A stretch of DNA of 64,000 nt from Flavobacterium johnsoniae UW101 (lineage in GTDB: Bacteria; Bacteroidota; Bacteroidia; Flavobacteriales; Flavobacteriaceae): positions 4,030,001 to 4,094,000 of the forward strand of contig NC_009441.1 in the NCBI RefSeq assembly GCF_000016645.1. The letters are read 5' to 3'. Position 1 is the first letter of the stretch. Every line of letters starts with the position of its first letter. The notes below the pieces were generated by a model. That model searched no databases and was not told the DNA's origin. It saw only the letters and a program-made list of their open reading frames with translations. Position numbers and translations under genes: made by a program. This document shows, one piece after another, positions 55,957 through 64,000 of this stretch.

Positions 55957-56994
55957 TTAATCTGTTGCAACGCTGTTACCTCTGTTTATTAAAGTTGTTT
56001 TATCGATAAGACCTTGTCCTGTAGGCGGTGCAGGAGGGTTTTGATACTGCAGTTGAATATAAGTTCCTGAAGCTGGAGAAATATTTAATAATCTGCTTAA
56101 AATTAAATTAACCTGAGAACTTGGAAGTGCATTTTCATCAAAATTAAGACTTGCTTCACCATTATGAACTTTAACCAATAAAGGCAAATCTATAGAACTT
56201 AAAAGAGGATTTCTTCGAAAATAGATGCTTTTTGATTTTGTTAATACAGGACAGGAAATTGACACTAATGATAAATTTCTAGAAACATAGGTATCGAATC
56301 CATGTACCGCCTTTAAAGCAGGAAATAACAATGCTGCTAATTTATCGTTATTTTCTATCTTCAACTCATTATATATTTCACTAAGATTATTAAAATTTAT
56401 TGCAGCTAATTTTAAATTTTCCATTACAGATAAATTAACTACATTCTTTACAGCACTTAAATCCAGATTTGTAAGGTTTGTCGTCCCTAAAACATAAATA
56501 TTTTCTGTATTTGGTCCTAACTCATTCTGTAATTGTGTAACAGCTTGTGCATCTGTAATATCACCTGTTAATACAATACTTGTTTTACCTTGTTTTTGAG
56601 CAGAGCCTGCATATAAAGCATAAGGTACACTTAAAAGCTGGCTTGTGCCGCTTATAGTAAAATTACTCCCTCCTGTTGGATCTATTTCGGTTTTAATAAA
56701 ATGTGATCCTGCTCCCCAATTGATATTGGCAAAAGTTCCAGAAGCAGGTGTTCCGCCTCCAATTTCTATTGTTGCTAATCCATTAGTATTTGTGGTGGTA
56801 GTTTGTGTTTCAACATAAGAAGCCGTTCCTGTTGCTGAACCTAATAAAATACTGGTTTTTATATTCACTAATGTACTCGCTGCCAATGTTCCGTCTGCTT
56901 TACGAATAACAGATTGATAACTCATCTTCTGCGGAGCCTGTGCAAATAAAACTGTAAAAGAACTTAATAATAATGCTAGAGTAATTTTTTTCAT
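55957..56994 (-). CDS. Secreted surface protein with leucine-rich-like C-terminus
   Basis: A 345-residue exported protein with signal peptide (1-18, ALLLSSFTVLFAQ). The N-terminal part (20-135) is a fold seen in many Bacteroidota surface proteins: PQKMSYQSVIRKADGTLAASTLVNIKTSI, then TNTNGLATIEIGGG and the ending QLLSVPYALYAGSA. The C-terminal part (150-340) has irregular leucine-rich or L-domain-like repeats (NLTNLDLSAVKNVVNLSVMENLKLAAINFNNLSE). It begins 23 bases after the T9SS protein stop, so the two are co-transcribed and probably work together at the cell surface. Confidence 0.75.
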   Translation of the reverse strand: MKKITLALLLSSFTVLFAQAPQKMSYQSVIRKADGTLAASTLVNIKTSILLGSATGTASYVETQTTTTNTNGLATIEIGGGTPASGTFANINWGAGSHFIKTEIDPTGGSNFTISGTSQLLSVPYALYAGSAQKQGKTSIVLTGDITDAQAVTQLQNELGPNTENIYVLGTTNLTNLDLSAVKNVVNLSVMENLKLAAINFNNLSEIYNELKIENNDKLAALLFPALKAVHGFDTYVSRNLSLVSISCPVLTKSKSIYFRRNPLLSSIDLPLLVKVHNGEASLNFDENALPSSQVNLILSRLLNISPASGTYIQLQYQNPPAPPTGQGLIDKTTLINRGNSVATD

Positions 56995-57017
56995 ATATTT
57001 TTCTGCGGTTTAAAATG

Positions 57018-57509
57018 TTATTTTTTTATTATTTTAAAAGTTTTAATATTTTTTGAATTCTTATTTATGACCAAAAAATAAACCCCTTGATTTAGTCCCT
57101 GCATTGAAACTCTGGTTTCTGAAGTTGTTACTTTTAGATTCTGTGATACAGTTTTTCCATTTATATCAAATACACCATAAGATAAATCATCTAGTATATC
57201 GTCATTAACAACTAAACTAAGCTCGTCAATAACCGGATTTGGATAAGCTGTCATTGTAAGCTTAATTTCGGCAAATTCATTATTGCCTAAGGTTGTTATT
57301 TCATATGGCTGTTGAACACCCTGAATAGCGTTTTGATCCGATCCTGATAAAACTGTATACGCTATTTGTCCAATAGAATAACTTGCCGTACCGCCAGCAC
57401 CAGAAGCATTTCCTCCTGTAACTACTAAGCTTTCCTGCGAATAACTATTTGTTATGCAGAAAATACAAGTAATTAAAAACAATAAAAAAGTTTGTTGGTT
57501 TTCTTTCAT
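57018..57509 (-). CDS. T9SS type A sorting-domain protein
   Basis: A 163-residue exported protein with signal peptide (about 1-24, ending NSYSQ). Residues 25-75 form a repeated Gly/Ser/Thr-rich module (GGNASGAGGTASYSIGQIAYTV then QNAIQGVQQPYEI). The last about 75 residues are a type IX secretion C-terminal domain: MTAYPNPVIDELSLVV, YGVFDINGKTVSQNLKV and GLNQGVYFLVINKNSKNIKTFKIIKK. It is a short secreted protein attached to or released at the cell surface. The partner surface gene follows by 23 bases. Confidence 0.82.
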   Translation of the reverse strand: MKENQQTFLLFLITCIFCITNSYSQESLVVTGGNASGAGGTASYSIGQIAYTVLSGSDQNAIQGVQQPYEITTLGNNEFAEIKLTMTAYPNPVIDELSLVVNDDILDDLSYGVFDINGKTVSQNLKVTTSETRVSMQGLNQGVYFLVINKNSKNIKTFKIIKK

Positions 57510-57604
57510 ATAATTGATTTAACTGTTGATTAATTTGATTATTCAAATATATAATAATTCTTACATGAAAAAGATTTTACAAATAAGATAATAATCTGAT
57601 AAAC

Positions 57605-57635
57605 AAAAAACACCAGCATTTCTACTAGTGTTTTT
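57605..57635 (-). terminator. Intrinsic terminator of clpB
   Basis: AACACTAGTA pairs with TGCTGGTGTT (two G-U or mismatched pairs) around GAAA, with a T run on the - strand. About 39 bases after the stop at 57674. Similar in wording to the terminator at 55902-55930. Confidence 0.75.
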
Positions 57636-57673
57636 CTTATCATTGACGACGCACCTTCTGTGCATCTCTTTAA

Positions 57674-60277
57674 TTATTTAGCTTCTTCAGTCTGGTTTCT
57701 AAAAACCAAATTGCCATCAAAAGCATCTAATAAGATAATACTATCTGTTGTAATATTCCCTGCCAGAATTTCTTTTGACAATTGGTTTAAGACTTCTCTT
57801 TGAACTACACGTTTTACAGGTCTCGCTCCAAAATGAGGGTCGTAACCTTTATCTGCCAGATAAGCAATCGCTTCTGGAGTCGCATCCATTGTAATACCTT
57901 GCAGAGCCAGCATTTTAGTAACACTCTTTAACTGTAAACTTACAATTCTTGAAATATTTTCTACAGTAAGCGGTGTAAACATTACAATCTCATCGATACG
58001 GTTGATAAACTCAGGACGAACAGTTTGCTTTAATAATCCTAAAACTTCGTTTTTAGCGGCTTCAGTTGCTGCCTCAACGCTTCCTTTTAGGTTTTCAAAT
58101 TTCTCCTGAATAATATTACTTCCCATATTTGAAGTCATAATAATAATCGTATTTCTAAAATCGGCAAGACGTCCTTTATTGTCTGTTAAACGTCCTTCGT
58201 CCAGAACCTGCAATAAAATATTGAAAGTATCCGGATGTGCTTTTTCGATCTCGTCTAAAAGTACAACAGAATAAGGTTTTCTACGAACAGCTTCTGTTAA
58301 CTGACCTCCTTCATCATAACCTACATATCCTGGAGGCGCACCAACCAAACGGCTTACACTATGACGTTCCTGGTATTCACTCATATCGATACGAGTCATC
58401 GCATTTTCGTCATCGAAAAGATATTCGGCTAAGGCTTTTGCAAGCTCCGTTTTACCAACTCCGGTTGTTCCTAAAAACAGGAATGAACCAACAGGTTTTT
58501 TCATATCCTGCAAACCGGCACGGCTTCTGCGAACGGCATCACTCACGGCTTCAATCGCTTCTTCCTGCCCAACTACACGTTTGTGTAATTCATCTTCAAG
58601 ATGCAATAGTTTTTCTCTCTCTGTCTGAAGCATTTTTGTTACTGGAATTCCAGTCCATTTTGCTACAACTTCTGCAATATCTTCTCTTGTAACTTCTTCT
58701 TTTATTAAAGAATTACCAGATTGAAATTCCAATAACTGCTTTTGCAAATTTTCCTGACGTTCTTGTGCTTCTTTTATTTTACCATAACGAATTTCAGCTA
58801 CTTTTCCATAATCACCATCACGTTCTGCGCGTTCTGCTTCGTATTTAAAGTCTTCGATTTCGTGTTTTACAGCCTGAATTCCGTCAACGATATCTTTTTC
58901 CTGTTTCCATTTTGCATAGATCTCGTTTCGCTCTTCTTTCAGGTTGGCCAATTCCATACCTAAAATTTTCAGCTTACTTTCTTCTTTTTCACGTTTAATC
59001 GCTTCGATTTCAATTTCAAGCTGCATGATTTTACGATCCAAAACGTCTAATTCCTCAGGTTTTGAATTGATTTCCATACGAAGTTTAGAAGCAGCTTCGT
59101 CCATTAAGTCAATCGCTTTATCTGGTAAAAAACGATTGGTAATATATCTTTGCGAAAGTTCAACAGCTGCAATAATTGCTTCGTCTTTAATCTGAACTTT
59201 ATGATGCGTTTCGTATTTTTCTTTGATACCACGTAAAATTGAAATAGCACTTTCAGTATCTGGTTCATCGATTAATACTTTTTGAAAACGTCTTTCAAGC
59301 GCTTTATCTTTTTCAAAATACTTTTGATATTCGTCTAAGGTTGTAGCACCAATTGCTCTTAATTCTCCACGCGCCAAAGCTGGTTTCAGGATATTAGCCG
59401 CATCCATTGCGCCTTCTCCTCCACCTGCACCTACAAGCGTGTGAATTTCATCAATAAACAATACGATATCACCTTCTGCGGCTGTAACTTCTTTTACAAC
59501 CGATTTTAAACGTTCTTCAAATTCTCCTTTATATTTTGCTCCGGCAATCAAAGCTCCCATATCTAAAGAGAAAACGATTTTATCTTTCAGGTTTTCAGGA
59601 ACATCTCCATCTACAATTCTATGTGCTAAACCTTCGGCAATAGCGGTTTTACCAACTCCGGGTTCACCAATAAGCATTGGGTTGTTTTTAGTTCGACGAG
59701 TTAAAATTTGTAATACACGACGAATTTCTTCATCACGGCCAATAACCGGATCTAATTTTCCTGTACGTGCTAATTCGTTTAGATTTTTAGCGTATTTATT
59801 TAATGAATTATAGGTTTCTTCGGCAGAAGCAGAAGTTACTCTCTCTCCTTTACGAAGTTCTTCGATTGCTGCTTTCAGACCTTTTCCTGTAACTCCCTGA
59901 TCTTTTAAAATTTGAGAAACTTTACTTTTTGAATCAAAAATAGCCAAGATTAAATGCTCGATCGAAACGTATTCGTCGTTCATTTTTTGTGCAATAATTT
60001 CTGCTTCGTTCAAAGCTTTATTTGCATCTCTCGAAAGCATAACATCGCCTCCGGAAACTTTTGGAAAACTCTGAATTGTACTGTCTAAAATTTGTAAAAA
60101 CAAAGGCACATTTACATTTAATTTCTTCAAAATGAATGGCGCAACGTTTTCATCAACTTCAAAAATAGCTTTGAAAATGTGTTCATTTTCAATTTGCTGC
60201 TGGCCGTTTCGTTGTGCTAATTGCTGAGACAACTGTATGGCTTCCTGCGATTTAATAGTAAACTTGTTTATATTCAT
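57674..60277 (-). CDS. clpB: ClpB chaperone (protein disaggregase)
   Basis: An 867-residue AAA+ ring ATPase that rescues aggregated proteins with DnaK. Order: N-terminal Clp domain (1-150), AAA1 with Walker A GEPGVGKT (about 204) and Walker B region [14 protein letters not shown], middle coiled-coil domain (about 400-535), AAA2 with Walker [10 protein letters not shown] (about 607), DEIEKAHPD and the arginine-finger region, and the C-terminal small domain. The length fits full-length ClpB with the middle domain. It is a single gene with its own terminator. No heat-shock promoter was identified. Confidence 0.96.
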   Translation of the reverse strand: MNINKFTIKSQEAIQLSQQLAQRNGQQQIENEHIFKAIFEVDENVAPFILKKLNVNVPLFLQILDSTIQSFPKVSGGDVMLSRDANKALNEAEIIAQKMNDEYVSIEHLILAIFDSKSKVSQILKDQGVTGKGLKAAIEELRKGERVTSASAEETYNSLNKYAKNLNELARTGKLDPVIGRDEEIRRVLQILTRRTKNNPMLIGEPGVGKTAIAEGLAHRIVDGDVPENLKDKIVFSLDMGALIAGAKYKGEFEERLKSVVKEVTAAEGDIVLFIDEIHTLVGAGGGEGAMDAANILKPALARGELRAIGATTLDEYQKYFEKDKALERRFQKVLIDEPDTESAISILRGIKEKYETHHKVQIKDEAIIAAVELSQRYITNRFLPDKAIDLMDEAASKLRMEINSKPEELDVLDRKIMQLEIEIEAIKREKEESKLKILGMELANLKEERNEIYAKWKQEKDIVDGIQAVKHEIEDFKYEAERAERDGDYGKVAEIRYGKIKEAQERQENLQKQLLEFQSGNSLIKEEVTREDIAEVVAKWTGIPVTKMLQTEREKLLHLEDELHKRVVGQEEAIEAVSDAVRRSRAGLQDMKKPVGSFLFLGTTGVGKTELAKALAEYLFDDENAMTRIDMSEYQERHSVSRLVGAPPGYVGYDEGGQLTEAVRRKPYSVVLLDEIEKAHPDTFNILLQVLDEGRLTDNKGRLADFRNTIIIMTSNMGSNIIQEKFENLKGSVEAATEAAKNEVLGLLKQTVRPEFINRIDEIVMFTPLTVENISRIVSLQLKSVTKMLALQGITMDATPEAIAYLADKGYDPHFGARPVKRVVQREVLNQLSKEILAGNITTDSIILLDAFDGNLVFRNQTEEAK

Positions 60278-60366
60278 ATTTTTTCGATTTGATTGATTTT
60301 TTGTTTGAAATATTCGATTACATTAAAGTTACAATTTATTGAGATACATTTTTGACTCAAATAATC

Positions 60367-60374
60367 TAACTTTG
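60367..60374 (+). promoter_or_regulatory. -7 promoter element TAACTTTG
   Basis: Exact TAnnTTTG, 108 bases upstream of the ytxJ start. The nearest upstream TTG (60352-60354) is only 12 bases away, so this is not an ideal promoter but is the best candidate. Confidence 0.35.
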
Positions 60375-60482
60375 TACTCGAATAGACAAATTATATTCCA
60401 TAGTAAAACTAAAGACAAAATGACATTAAAAACGTGATTTTTATCATTTTTCAATGTCAAAAAGTCATAAAAACCGCCAAAT

Positions 60483-60872
60483 ATGAGTTTTTTAAATTCA
60501 ATCTTCGGAAGTTCAGAGAACTCAGAAGCATCAAAAAGTAAAGTAAACTGGACAGAATTAACTGATATTCTTCAGTTAATGGAAATAGAAGCCATTTCTA
60601 ATGAAAAACCGGTTGTTATTTTTAAACACAGTACAAGATGCAGTATCAGCCGTATGGCATTAAAACAATTTGAAAGAGAATTTGATCTGGAAGGTGTAGT
60701 TGATGCTTATTTTCTGGATTTAATTGCTCACAGAGACATTTCAAATGAAATTGCCAGCAGATTTGGAGTTTATCATGAATCACCTCAGTTAATTTTAATT
60801 AAAAACGGAAAAGCTGTTTACAATGTTTCGCACAGTGATATTGATGCCGAAGCTTTGAAAAGTAAAGTTTAA
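60483..60872 (+). CDS. ytxJ: YtxJ-type bacillithiol-system redox protein
   Basis: A 129-residue thioredoxin-like protein of the YtxJ family with a single active-site Cys53 in FKHSTRCSISRMALKQFE, which in Bacillus belongs to the bacillithiol system. The other features are VDAYFLDLIAHRDISNEIASRFGVYHESPQLILIKNGKAVYN (cis-Pro region). It lacks the second Cys of normal thioredoxins. Bacteroidota also make bacillithiol, so the assignment fits. The HD-domain gene follows after 19 bases on the same strand, suggesting co-transcription. Confidence 0.85.
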   Translation: MSFLNSIFGSSENSEASKSKVNWTELTDILQLMEIEAISNEKPVVIFKHSTRCSISRMALKQFEREFDLEGVVDAYFLDLIAHRDISNEIASRFGVYHESPQLILIKNGKAVYNVSHSDIDAEALKSKV

Positions 60873-60891
60873 TAATTCTAAAATTAACTGA

Positions 60892-61434
60892 ATGGATGTT
60901 CAAACAGCTTACCAAAAAACCATAATTTTTGCCACTATAAAGCATTTAGAAAATAATCAGACTATTACTGATTCTAATCTTCCGTATGTTATTCATTTGA
61001 GTAATGTGGCGATGGAAATCCTGATTGCATCGAATCATACTGATAATTTTGATTTAAACTTTGCGGTGCAGGTTGCTTTATTACACGACACTTTAGAAGA
61101 TACCAACACCACATTTGAGGAATTAGAAATTGAATTTGGATTGGAAATTGCCAAAGGCGTTTCTGCTCTTACAAAAAACAGCAATTTACCTAAAGAAGAA
61201 AAAATGCTGGATAGTTTAGACCGAATTTTAAAGCTGAGAAAAGAAGTCTGGGCCATAAAATTAGCGGACAGAATTACCAATTTACAAAAACCTCCCAAAA
61301 CCTGGGACAATTTAAAAAGGAGAAATTATAAAGCTGAAGCAGCAATTATTCTGGAAAAATTAAAAGGCGGTAACACGTATTTAGAAAATCGTTTCCAAAC
61401 TAAAATAGAAGAATACGAAGCATATCTCGATTAA
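60892..61434 (+). CDS. HD-domain hydrolase, MESH1/SpoT-hydrolase-like
   Basis: A 180-residue single-domain HD hydrolase. Visible are LPYVIHLSNVAMEILIA (R/x-x-x-H-P-like region), ALLHDTLEDTNTTFEEL with His65 and Asp66 and the ED pair, and IKLADRITNLQKPPKTWD. These match the (p)ppGpp-hydrolase part of RelA/SpoT and the small MESH1 enzymes, so hydrolysis of ppGpp, or of NADPH as shown for MESH1, is plausible. There is no synthetase domain. It is co-oriented with ytxJ 19 bases upstream and has a strong terminator after it. Confidence 0.8.
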   Translation: MDVQTAYQKTIIFATIKHLENNQTITDSNLPYVIHLSNVAMEILIASNHTDNFDLNFAVQVALLHDTLEDTNTTFEELEIEFGLEIAKGVSALTKNSNLPKEEKMLDSLDRILKLRKEVWAIKLADRITNLQKPPKTWDNLKRRNYKAEAAIILEKLKGGNTYLENRFQTKIEEYEAYLD

Positions 61435-61453
61435 GATTCTTCATTAAAAAAAC

Positions 61454-61486
61454 AAAAAACGCTGAATATAAATTCAGCGTTTTTTG
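61454..61486 (+). terminator. Intrinsic terminator of the ytxJ-HD unit
   Basis: AAAACGCTGAAT pairs with ATTCAGCGTTTT around ATAA, followed by a T run. It lies about 20 bases after the HD gene stop and is also usable from the - side. Confidence 0.88.
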
Positions 61487-61539
61487 TTATAAGTTTTCAT
61501 TTTCAAATTCACAATCAACCATTCACAATTAATAATTAA

Positions 61540-62709
61540 TTAAAAGCTTTCTCCAGATCCGCCTCCACTGAATCCTCCTCCTCCAAAATCCATTGGAGAT
61601 TCGGTTTTAATTCCTGGTTTCATACCTAAAGTTGAAGCTACAATTAAAGTTTGAGCATTTAAAATAGCATTTGAATGATTGATTCGATCTGGTTTAAAGG
61701 TTAGTCCAGATTCTTTCTTTTTTAATTTTTGGATTGAGAAAAAAGCAATTGCAAACATTACTAATCCGCCCAGAGTTAATGCAGCTTCAATTGGTAAAAC
61801 AGAATAATAAAAGCGGATTGTAAAAACAGTAAAAGCGATTGCAGCAAAACTAATCCAGAGCATAATTCTGTTTTTCGTTCTTAATGCCTGAACCAAATAT
61901 ACAATTGGAACAATAAATGTAAAAGCGTAAAAGAAATAAGCAAAAGGAATATCATGTCCTGGCTGCACATCAACTCCTAAAAGTTCTGATGAAAGCTCTC
62001 TTACAACTAAATAATTACAAGAAAGATAAAATAAAATCAAACAGAAATTATTAGCTAATAATAAGCCATTATAATAGTAAACTTCTTTGAGATTATTAAT
62101 TTTTCTTTTAGTAAAAAAATAAAACACACCCGAAGTCAGCATTGCGACAAAAGGCAAAATTGTTTTTCCAATATTTCCAATTTCAAACATTCCGAAAAAC
62201 AAAACGGCAGAACAAGCAAAACAGAACACAAGCATAGATAATAAATGCAGGTATCTTTTGTAAGTTAAAAAAGAAGCAATTGCTACAAAAATAGCAGGAG
62301 TTAGAACTGTTTCAAAATCTTCTGTAATTACAAAAACACCTCCTCCTATACTCAAAAGTGTTCCCAAAATAAAAGCATCGTCTAAGCCGTGTCTATAAAA
62401 TTTTTGATTCGTTATAAGTTCTGCGCCGGCAATACCAACACCTGCAAAAAGAAAGCAGCAAATTTTAAAAAAAAATTCTTCACCAGACAATCCAATTACA
62501 GTTACTAAACTACAAATCGATGAATATAAAAATGATCCCAGCACAAAAAATCCTAAACGAACTAAAATGTTGTTTTGAATTTTAAAAGAAGGTAATTGAT
62601 TTCTAATAATTTTCTTTTGATCTTTACTTATAAACCCTCCATTTTCAAGAGAATCAGCCTCTTCTGTCAAAAATAAATTATTCAGTAAATTTTTATCGTA
62701 TTTTATCAT
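61540..62709 (-). CDS. Membrane protein of the DUF2157/DUF4401-like group, second gene
   Basis: A 389-residue membrane protein with about ten hydrophobic helices after a short cytoplasmic N-terminus; it ends in a Gly-rich tail (DFGGGGFSGGGSGESF). The family is unknown to me in detail, but it resembles the DUF4401/DUF2157 pair of two-gene membrane units. Its ATG overlaps the stop of the upstream gene by four bases (ATGA), so translation is coupled. Function unknown. Confidence 0.7.
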   Translation of the reverse strand: MIKYDKNLLNNLFLTEEADSLENGGFISKDQKKIIRNQLPSFKIQNNILVRLGFFVLGSFLYSSICSLVTVIGLSGEEFFFKICCFLFAGVGIAGAELITNQKFYRHGLDDAFILGTLLSIGGGVFVITEDFETVLTPAIFVAIASFLTYKRYLHLLSMLVFCFACSAVLFFGMFEIGNIGKTILPFVAMLTSGVFYFFTKRKINNLKEVYYYNGLLLANNFCLILFYLSCNYLVVRELSSELLGVDVQPGHDIPFAYFFYAFTFIVPIVYLVQALRTKNRIMLWISFAAIAFTVFTIRFYYSVLPIEAALTLGGLVMFAIAFFSIQKLKKKESGLTFKPDRINHSNAILNAQTLIVASTLGMKPGIKTESPMDFGGGGFSGGGSGESF

Positions 62710-63707
62710 TTTACTATTTCTTTATTGAATTTTTTAATCAACATTATAAACAATACTATTGAACCAATGAAATACATAGGTAATAACATGAAAAATAAAA
62801 CCCATATGTCAGGAATATTATCAGCATGCTGCAAAATTTTATACAATAAAATATTAATACCAATATAAGCGTATAGAATCATGAAAACATAAAGCGAAAT
62901 TGCTTTTAGCTCATGACTTACTTTATAAAAATAAAAAGATGATCCGGCTAAAATTAAAGAGAAAAGCAGCCAGGTTATTTCCTCACGAAGCATATTACTT
63001 ATCGAAACAACACTTATAATATGTAAAGCAAACGTTAGATAAATTAACGCAAAATGTGTTTTTAATTTAATTTTAAAACTATAAACTGTCCATAATATTA
63101 ATAAAATACCAAGAATTATCGCTGAATAACTTAAACTTTCATTGGCATAAAAATCATTATTACCATTAAAAATATCCTGCGGTGTTACCGAAAAACCAAC
63201 ATAAGCAGCCAAACCTGTAACTGCAATTGTCAAAACACTTTTGTTATCAAAATAATAAGCACAAACAAAGCTGACAATTGTAGGAACCAAAGTTGCCAAA
63301 CCATAATGCGTTCCAAATGCTTTATATTGAACCTGAAGGTATCCTATAAAAATACAGGTTAAAACATTTGCTGTTAAAACTAAATATTCAAGAAACGGAC
63401 TTTCTGATGTAGTTTCATCTTTTTGAAAACCTTTTGAATTTTTAAAACAATAATAAAAACACCCACACGTAACAGCAAACAAAATAGACAATAACGCTAT
63501 GTGACCAATGCTGTCGATATTATCGTATATAAGAATTCCTATTCCGGAAGTAAACATTAAAACTGAAATAGAAAGCAGCAGTTTTAGTTCTACATTAAGA
63601 GAAAAAATATTCAGACTTCGATACTCTTTTATTTCCTGAAACTGACTTTCAGTAATTAGATTTTTCTCATAGAGTTCCTGAGATGCCTGATCTTCAAATT
63701 GTGTCAT
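62706..63707 (-). CDS. DUF2157 domain membrane protein
   Basis: A 333-residue membrane protein; the frame opens at TTG (63728) but the ATG at 63707 is preferred (MTQFEDQASQELYEKNLITESQ). The N-terminal cytoplasmic helix-rich segment (about 1-40) and the following helix LLLSISVLMFTSGIGILIYDNID match DUF2157. About nine further helices follow. It is the first gene of the overlapping pair with the 389-residue protein, which is the partner. Function unknown. Confidence 0.8.
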   Translation of the reverse strand: MTQFEDQASQELYEKNLITESQFQEIKEYRSLNIFSLNVELKLLLSISVLMFTSGIGILIYDNIDSIGHIALLSILFAVTCGCFYYCFKNSKGFQKDETTSESPFLEYLVLTANVLTCIFIGYLQVQYKAFGTHYGLATLVPTIVSFVCAYYFDNKSVLTIAVTGLAAYVGFSVTPQDIFNGNNDFYANESLSYSAIILGILLILWTVYSFKIKLKTHFALIYLTFALHIISVVSISNMLREEITWLLFSLILAGSSFYFYKVSHELKAISLYVFMILYAYIGINILLYKILQHADNIPDIWVLFFMLLPMYFIGSIVLFIMLIKKFNKEIVK

Positions 63708-63788
63708 ATTTTTAATATAAGTAATCAATTTTCAAATTTAACCAATTTAAGCCGAATTTTCTTAGTTCAAAAAAGATATTTGAAGAAA

Positions 63789-63824
63789 TAAAAAAACCGA
63801 TTTGTATTGGTAACAAACCGGCTT
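63789..63824 (-). terminator. Intrinsic terminator of argH
   Basis: ACCGGTTTGT pairs with ACAAATCGGT (one mismatch), with seven T on the - strand. It lies about 22 bases after the argH stop. Confidence 0.8.
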
Positions 63825-63845
63825 CATTATTTAAATAATACAGCT

Positions 63846-64000
63846 TTAAAAAGCTGCTTTCATTTTATCTTTTATTGCGTCAAGACATAAATTATTTATA
63901 CTGCCTTCGTGTGTGTGTTTTGTTGCTTTTGGAGATTTGTACGTTCCTGCTTCCAATTGTTCAGCAACTGCTTTGTAAGCATCTCTAAACGGCATTCCTT
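63846..64000 (-). CDS. argH: Argininosuccinate lyase, C-terminal part (runs off the right edge)
   Basis: The last 51 codons of a - strand gene, reading GMPFRDAYKAVAEQLEAGTY then KATKHTHEGSINNLCLDAI and ending KMKAAF. This matches the C-terminus of Bacteroidota argininosuccinate lyase, which splits argininosuccinate into arginine and fumarate. The N-terminal two-thirds, including the fumarase-superfamily signature, lies outside the window, so the call rests on this tail. A terminator follows at 63789-63824. Confidence 0.75.
   Translation of the reverse strand, partial: GMPFRDAYKAVAEQLEAGTYKSPKATKHTHEGSINNLCLDAIKDKMKAAF

Noticed and set aside
58237..58692. 151-codon antisense frame within clpB
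   Set aside because: Shadow of the second AAA domain of clpB; composition is His/Leu-rich and motif-free.
1..64000. tRNA, rRNA or known riboswitch
   Set aside because: No cloverleaf with CCA-adjacent acceptor stem, rRNA signature or recognised riboswitch core was found by reading; a covariance-model scan would be needed to be sure.

Overview
The window is about 64 kb of AT-rich DNA (roughly one third G+C by eye) that reads as the chromosome of a Flavobacterium or close relative (Bacteroidota). The evidence is threefold. Promoters fit the Bacteroidota -7 element TAnnTTTG, with almost no Shine-Dalgarno sequences and A-rich start regions. The proteins include a T9SS C-terminal sorting domain, a DUF6377 regulator, YtxJ and lipoproteins with Cys-Ser-Ser-Asp-Asp starts. 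Gene gaps carry many large, word-like inverted repeats. No rRNA, tRNA, insertion sequence, prophage or CRISPR array was found. Both edges cut a gene: a membrane protein on the left and argH on the right.

Layout. 1-6.1 kb: DUF4142 lipoprotein, two paralogous cupins with an AraC regulator, then a self-contained TetR / hotdog thioesterase / DHA2 exporter unit with three copies of one palindromic operator. 6.1-13.7 kb: GH2 beta-galactosidase, a small locus around a ChrB-domain/AraC-HTH fusion, an LprI-like protein, a TlpA thioredoxin, and an ArsR / old yellow enzyme pair. 13.9-15.4 kb: a Tyr-rich leader ORF, an intrinsic terminator and a TyrZ-type tyrosyl-tRNA synthetase gene; together they look like a ribosome-mediated attenuator, which I consider the most interesting item. 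15.5-25.2 kb: an acyltransferase and a glycan-degradation stretch with two GH3 enzymes, a DUF6377 regulator, a CHMI-like tautomerase and a Nudix-type (AraR/NrtR-like) regulator with a degenerate Nudix box. 25.3-38.2 kb: an acyl-CoA oxidase-like enzyme, a RarD-type permease divergent from a MocR regulator, bestrophin, a universal stress protein, a two-component system, two outer-membrane proteins and aspartase.

38.3-53.2 kb: a pentapeptide-repeat protein, a second TetR/MFS efflux pair with its own operator, guaC-GNAT, miaE, glyA, fumarylacetoacetase, an exo/endonuclease-phosphatase family protein, the two agmatine-to-putrescine enzymes (aguA, aguB) separated by a choice-of-anchor I lipoprotein and an OmpA-family protein. 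53.3-64 kb: two paralogous small lipoproteins, DUF808, a 39-residue membrane peptide, a T9SS-sorted protein with a partner surface protein, clpB, ytxJ, an HD-domain ppGpp-hydrolase-like protein, a DUF2157-type membrane pair and argH.

Most genes are single or in two-gene units. Nearly every unit ends in a recognisable hairpin, and many gaps hold repeat elements. Starts were set by eye: several long reading frames begin with TTG upstream of a much better internal ATG, and the internal start was chosen there. All functional calls rest on recognised motifs read from the translation; no database search was run.
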